Assembly: GCF_029968095.1 (NCBI RefSeq)
Contig: NZ_JASCIR010000010.1
Location: 124,001 to 188,000 of the forward strand
Direction of reading: 5' to 3'
Source: Streptomyces solicavernae
GTDB lineage: Bacteria > Actinomycetota > Actinomycetes > Streptomycetales > Streptomycetaceae
DNA: 64,000 bases
Shown here: positions 60,952 through 64,000 of the stretch, in pieces
Position numbering within the stretch: position 1 is the first letter of the stretch
How the letters are laid out: each line of letters starts with the position of its first letter
The notes under the pieces: model-generated
The model's input: the letters and a program-made list of their open reading frames with translations, nothing else
The model's database searches: none
Told to the model about the DNA's origin: nothing
Program-made: the position numbers and the translations under genes

Positions 60952-62166
60952 TCAGTCCGCGTGCGTGTCCGCCAGCTCGACCTCTTCGCGGGTGACCCCG
61001 AGCAGATAGAGCACGGTGTCCAGGAACGGCACGTTCACCGCCGTGTGCGCGGCCTCGCGCACCAGCGGCTTCGCGTTGAAGGCGACCCCGAGGCCCGCCG
61101 CGTTCAGCATGTCCAGGTCGTTGGCGCCGTCACCGATGGCCACCGTCTGCTCCAGCGGAACCCCGGCCTCGTCGGCGAACCGGCGCAGCAGCCGCGCCTT
61201 GCCCGCGCGGTCGACGATCTCGCCGGCGACCCGGCCGGTCAGCTTGCCGTCGACGATCTCCAGCGTGTTGGCCTGCGCGAAGTCAAGGCCGAGCCGTTCC
61301 TTCAGGTCGTCCGTGACCTGCGTGAACCCACCCGAGACGACGCCCACTTGGTAGCCGAGGCGCTTCAGCGTACGGATCAGTGTGCGCGCGCCGGGCGTCA
61401 GCCGGACCTCCGTACGCACCTTGTCCACCACCGAGGCGTCGAGCCCTTCGAGCAGCGCCACGCGCGCGTGCAGCGACTGCTCGAAGTCCAGCTCGCCGCG
61501 CATCGCCGCCGCCGTCACCTCGGCGACCTCGTCCTCGCAGCCCGCGTGCGCCGCGAACAGCTCGATGACCTCGTCCTGGATGAGCGTCGAGTCGACGTCC
61601 ATCACGATCAGGCGCTGAGCGCGGCGGTGCAGACCGGCCGAGACGACCGCGACGTCCACGCCCTGCACGGCGGCCTCTATGGCGAGCGCCGTCCGCAGCG
61701 GCTCGGTCTCGGTGCCGGACACCGCGAACTCCACGGCCGTGACCGGGTACTTGGCGAGCCGGAAGATCCGGTCGATGTTGCCGCCGGTGTCCGTGATCCT
61801 GGCCGCTATGGCCGCCGTCGACTCGGCGGTCAGCGGGTGCCCGAGCACGGTCACGTGCGAACGGCCCTCGCCGCGCGGACGGTTGTCGCCGATGCCGGAG
61901 ATGATCTCGGCCTGCATCTTCAGGGAGTCGGCCCAGCTGTGCACGGTGGACCGCAGCTCGCCCTCCATCCCGGCGGACGGCGCGGTGACCAGCGCGCACA
62001 GCACGATCCGGCCACGCGTGACGACCTGCTCCAGATCGATCACGTCTACGGAGAAGGCGGCCAGCGTGTCGAAGAGGCCCGCGGTGATGCCGGGCCGGTC
62101 CTTGCCGAAGATCTTGACGAGGAGGGTGGGTACGTCAGCGGTGTGAGGTGGCTGCGATGCGCTCAT
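60952..62166 (-). CDS. serB: Phosphoserine phosphatase
   Basis: 404 residues from ATG 62164-62166 (MSASQPPHTADV). Two ACT-type domains come first (about 12-170: TLLVKIFGKDRPGITAGLFDTLA and SHVTVLGHPLTAESTAAIA), as in actinobacterial SerB2. The HAD core follows: RLIVMDVDSTLIQDE with the phospho-Asp, VVSGGFTQV with the Ser, and IGDGANDLDMLNAAGLGVAF. It makes serine from phosphoserine; the ACT parts suggest amino-acid feedback. Confidence 0.95.
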   Translation of the reverse strand: MSASQPPHTADVPTLLVKIFGKDRPGITAGLFDTLAAFSVDVIDLEQVVTRGRIVLCALVTAPSAGMEGELRSTVHSWADSLKMQAEIISGIGDNRPRGEGRSHVTVLGHPLTAESTAAIAARITDTGGNIDRIFRLAKYPVTAVEFAVSGTETEPLRTALAIEAAVQGVDVAVVSAGLHRRAQRLIVMDVDSTLIQDEVIELFAAHAGCEDEVAEVTAAAMRGELDFEQSLHARVALLEGLDASVVDKVRTEVRLTPGARTLIRTLKRLGYQVGVVSGGFTQVTDDLKERLGLDFAQANTLEIVDGKLTGRVAGEIVDRAGKARLLRRFADEAGVPLEQTVAIGDGANDLDMLNAAGLGVAFNAKPLVREAAHTAVNVPFLDTVLYLLGVTREEVELADTHAD

Positions 62167-62490
62167 GGTGCTCTTACGGTATCCGGCACCGCGTGCCACG
62201 TGCCCGCCCGTCCCGGCCTACGGACACGCAGGGCCCTTGATGTGCAGCACGTTCCGAGCCGTACGCGTATGTCCCGATCTCTCATGATGCGTACGCACTG
62301 ATAGTCGCTTCACGCAATACGGCCTGGTTTGCGGACCTCAACGGGCAGGCGCCGCAAGGGCCGTGGGCGCTCATCCACAGGCCCGACTTTCGGACAGCGG
62401 GCCGAGCCTGGAATAGTTCCCCACGATGTTCGACATCCCTAGACTCCCCAAGACGGGGGCTAGCTCGGGGGACGACGTAGTGGGGCTGGA
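62167..62490. other. Divergent promoter region between serB and the FHA-ABC gene
   Basis: 324 bp, less GC-rich than the genes. It holds the promoters of both genes but no unambiguous hexamers. No small gene with codon bias is visible. Confidence 0.5.
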
Positions 62491-64000
62491 GTGCCGGAAC
62501 TCGTACTGGAATTGAATGGACAGACCTGGACGCTCGATGTGTCCAGGTCATACGCCGTCGGACGTGATCCGGGCGGCGAAGTGGTGATCGACGACGCCCG
62601 GGTCTCCTGGCGGCACGCCACGATCAGCTGGGGTGGCCGGAACTGGGTCATCGAGGACCACGGCAGCACCAACGGCACGTTCGTGCAGGGCCACCGGGTC
62701 CAGCACATCGAGCTCGGTCCCGGCACCGCCGTGCACCTCGGCAACGCCACCGACGGGCCGTGCCTCAACCTCGCGGCCGCGGGCGCCGTAGCCGCCGCCC
62801 CGCACCAGGCCCAGGCCCCGCACCAGGCCCACGCCGCCCAGGCCCCGGCCCAGCAGCCGCAGCAGCACGCCCCGCAGCAGGCAGGCCCCGGCTGGCAGCA
62901 ACAGGCCCCGCAGCATCAGGCCCCGCAGCATCACGCCCCGCCCCACCAGGCCCCCCAGCACCAGGCCCCGCCCCAGCAGGCCTGGCCGCAGCAGGCCGGC
63001 CCCGGGCAGGCGCACGTACCGCCGCAGCAGGTCCCCGGCCAGGCCGGCGGGCAGTTCGCGCAGCAGCAGGCGCAGCCCCAGGCCGGAGCGGGCGCCCCGG
63101 CGCACGGCGGCGACCGCAGCCCCACCACGTTCCACCAGGTGGCCCTCGGTCACGTCATGCGCATCGGCCGCGCCCTGGAGAACGAGCTGGTCGTCTCCGA
63201 CCTGCAGGTCTCCCGGCACCACGCCGAGTTCCACGCGACGCCCGACGGCCGCTTCGAGATCCGCGACCTCGGCTCGCACAACGGCACCTACGTCAACGGC
63301 CAGCCGCTGCCCAAGTCCGGCACCGTGCCGATCGGCCCGAACGACATCGTGGGCGTCGGCCACTCCACGTTCCGCCTGGTCGAGGGGCGCCTGGAGGAGT
63401 TCGTCGACACCGGCGAGGTCTCCTTCTCGGCCCGGCACCTCACGGTCACCGTCGACGGCGGCAAGCAGATCCTCAAGGACGTCTCCTTCGGCGTACCGGA
63501 GAAGTCCCTGATCGCCGTGATCGGCCCCTCCGGCTCCGGAAAGTCGACGCTCCTCAAGGCCCTCACCGGCTACCGCCCCGCCAACCAGGGCGAGGTCCTC
63601 TACGACAACCGGAACCTCTACAAGCAGTTCGCCGAGCTGCGGCAGCGCATCGGTCTGGTCCCGCAGGACGACATCCTGCACAAGGAGCTGACCGTCAAGA
63701 AGGCCCTCAAGTACGCCGCCAAGCTCCGCTTCCCCGCCGACACCAGCGAGCAGGAGCGCGAGCAGCGCATCGACGAGGTGCTGCGCGAGCTGAAGCTCGA
63801 CATCCACAAGGACAAGAAGGTCACGTCCCTGTCGGGCGGTCAGCGCAAGCGCGTCTCGGTCGCCCTGGAGCTGCTCACCAAGCCGTCCCTGATCTTCCTG
63901 GACGAGCCCACCTCGGGCCTCGACCCGGGCATGGACCGCGACGTCATGCAGCTGCTCCGCGGCCTCGCCGACGACGGCCGCACCGTCCTCGTCGTCACGC
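62491..64000 (+). CDS. FHA domain ABC transporter (partial, runs off right edge)
   Basis: 503 codons visible from GTG 62491, no stop before the edge. Two FHA domains at about 5-85 (YAVGRDPGGEVVIDD, HGSTNGTFV) and 205-295 (MRIGRALENELVVSD, SHNGTYVNG) flank a Gln/Pro/His-rich linker of about 110 residues. An ABC ATPase follows: Walker A GPSGSGKSTLLK, Q-loop LVPQDDIL, signature SLSGGQRKRVSVALELL and Walker B LIFLDEPTSGLDPG. The layout is that of Mycobacterium Rv1747, an exporter whose FHA domains read Ser/Thr kinase phosphorylation. The membrane domain should lie beyond the window. Confidence 0.93.
   Translation, partial: MPELVLELNGQTWTLDVSRSYAVGRDPGGEVVIDDARVSWRHATISWGGRNWVIEDHGSTNGTFVQGHRVQHIELGPGTAVHLGNATDGPCLNLAAAGAVAAAPHQAQAPHQAHAAQAPAQQPQQHAPQQAGPGWQQQAPQHQAPQHHAPPHQAPQHQAPPQQAWPQQAGPGQAHVPPQQVPGQAGGQFAQQQAQPQAGAGAPAHGGDRSPTTFHQVALGHVMRIGRALENELVVSDLQVSRHHAEFHATPDGRFEIRDLGSHNGTYVNGQPLPKSGTVPIGPNDIVGVGHSTFRLVEGRLEEFVDTGEVSFSARHLTVTVDGGKQILKDVSFGVPEKSLIAVIGPSGSGKSTLLKALTGYRPANQGEVLYDNRNLYKQFAELRQRIGLVPQDDILHKELTVKKALKYAAKLRFPADTSEQEREQRIDEVLRELKLDIHKDKKVTSLSGGQRKRVSVALELLTKPSLIFLDEPTSGLDPGMDRDVMQLLRGLADDGRTVLVVT

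Overview
The window is high-GC actinobacterial DNA with strong third-position GC bias, GTG and TTG starts, and dense stop/start overlaps. Gene content (ectABCD, an Asp23/AmaP operon, a SGM_5486-type microprotein, P10-family and DUF3099 proteins) points to a Streptomyces chromosome, probably a conserved core part. I saw no rRNA, tRNA, insertion sequence, prophage or CRISPR array.

Layout. 1-4.2 kb: a partial GlxA-type regulator divergent from an MFS exporter, then a GNAT acetyltransferase and a class V PLP enzyme. 4.3-7.7 kb: ectABCD on the minus strand, making ectoine and 5-hydroxyectoine, with a long hairpin between ectC and ectD. 8-10.4 kb: a class V aminotransferase divergent from an amidohydrolase. 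10.5-20.4 kb: late cobalamin biosynthesis in two minus-strand blocks around a ZIP metal transporter. Block one is cobE, a decayed CbiX remnant and cobC. Block two is cobD, cobQ, a ChlI/ChlD-type chelatase, cobO and cobB, led by a cobalamin riboswitch. 20.5-22.3 kb: a phosphate transporter with a PHO box and a small membrane protein. 22.5-29.4 kb: an aldolase-type protein, an alpha/beta hydrolase, an unknown protein, an ABC-F protein with a possible tiny leader ORF, an HTH protein and an enoyl-CoA hydratase. 29.4-32.8 kb: an Asp23/Gls24 envelope operon with a divergent P10-family gene.

32.9-36.6 kb: an unusual SDR, SURF1, a Cys-rich protein, a DEDDh exonuclease with a BRCT-like tail, and a TetR regulator. 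36.7-41 kb: the operon probably controlled by that regulator (acetoacetate-decarboxylase fold, SDR, two amidohydrolases). 41.2-42.7 kb: an overlapping pair resembling alkylglycerol monooxygenase and lysoplasmalogenase. Then CopD, a secreted subtilase, DUF485/ActP acetate uptake, MoaA, small proteins, TyrS, TldE/TldD, FabG/FabI, a GntR regulator with a CynX/NimT-type MFS, a SixA phosphatase, SerB, and a partial FHA-ABC protein at the right edge.

The most distinctive signal is short tandem repeats (4-17 bp units) at gene ends, gaps and linkers. Two arrays fill 50-codon mini-ORFs joined to the next gene: a Ser/Ser/Thr array between the cobalamin riboswitch and cobD, and a Thr/Thr/Asp/Leu array in the Asp23 operon. 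In the first, substitutions among the six best units are all synonymous in the mini-ORF frame, which argues that it is translated. I propose that these mini-ORFs relay translation across repeat-expanded gaps.
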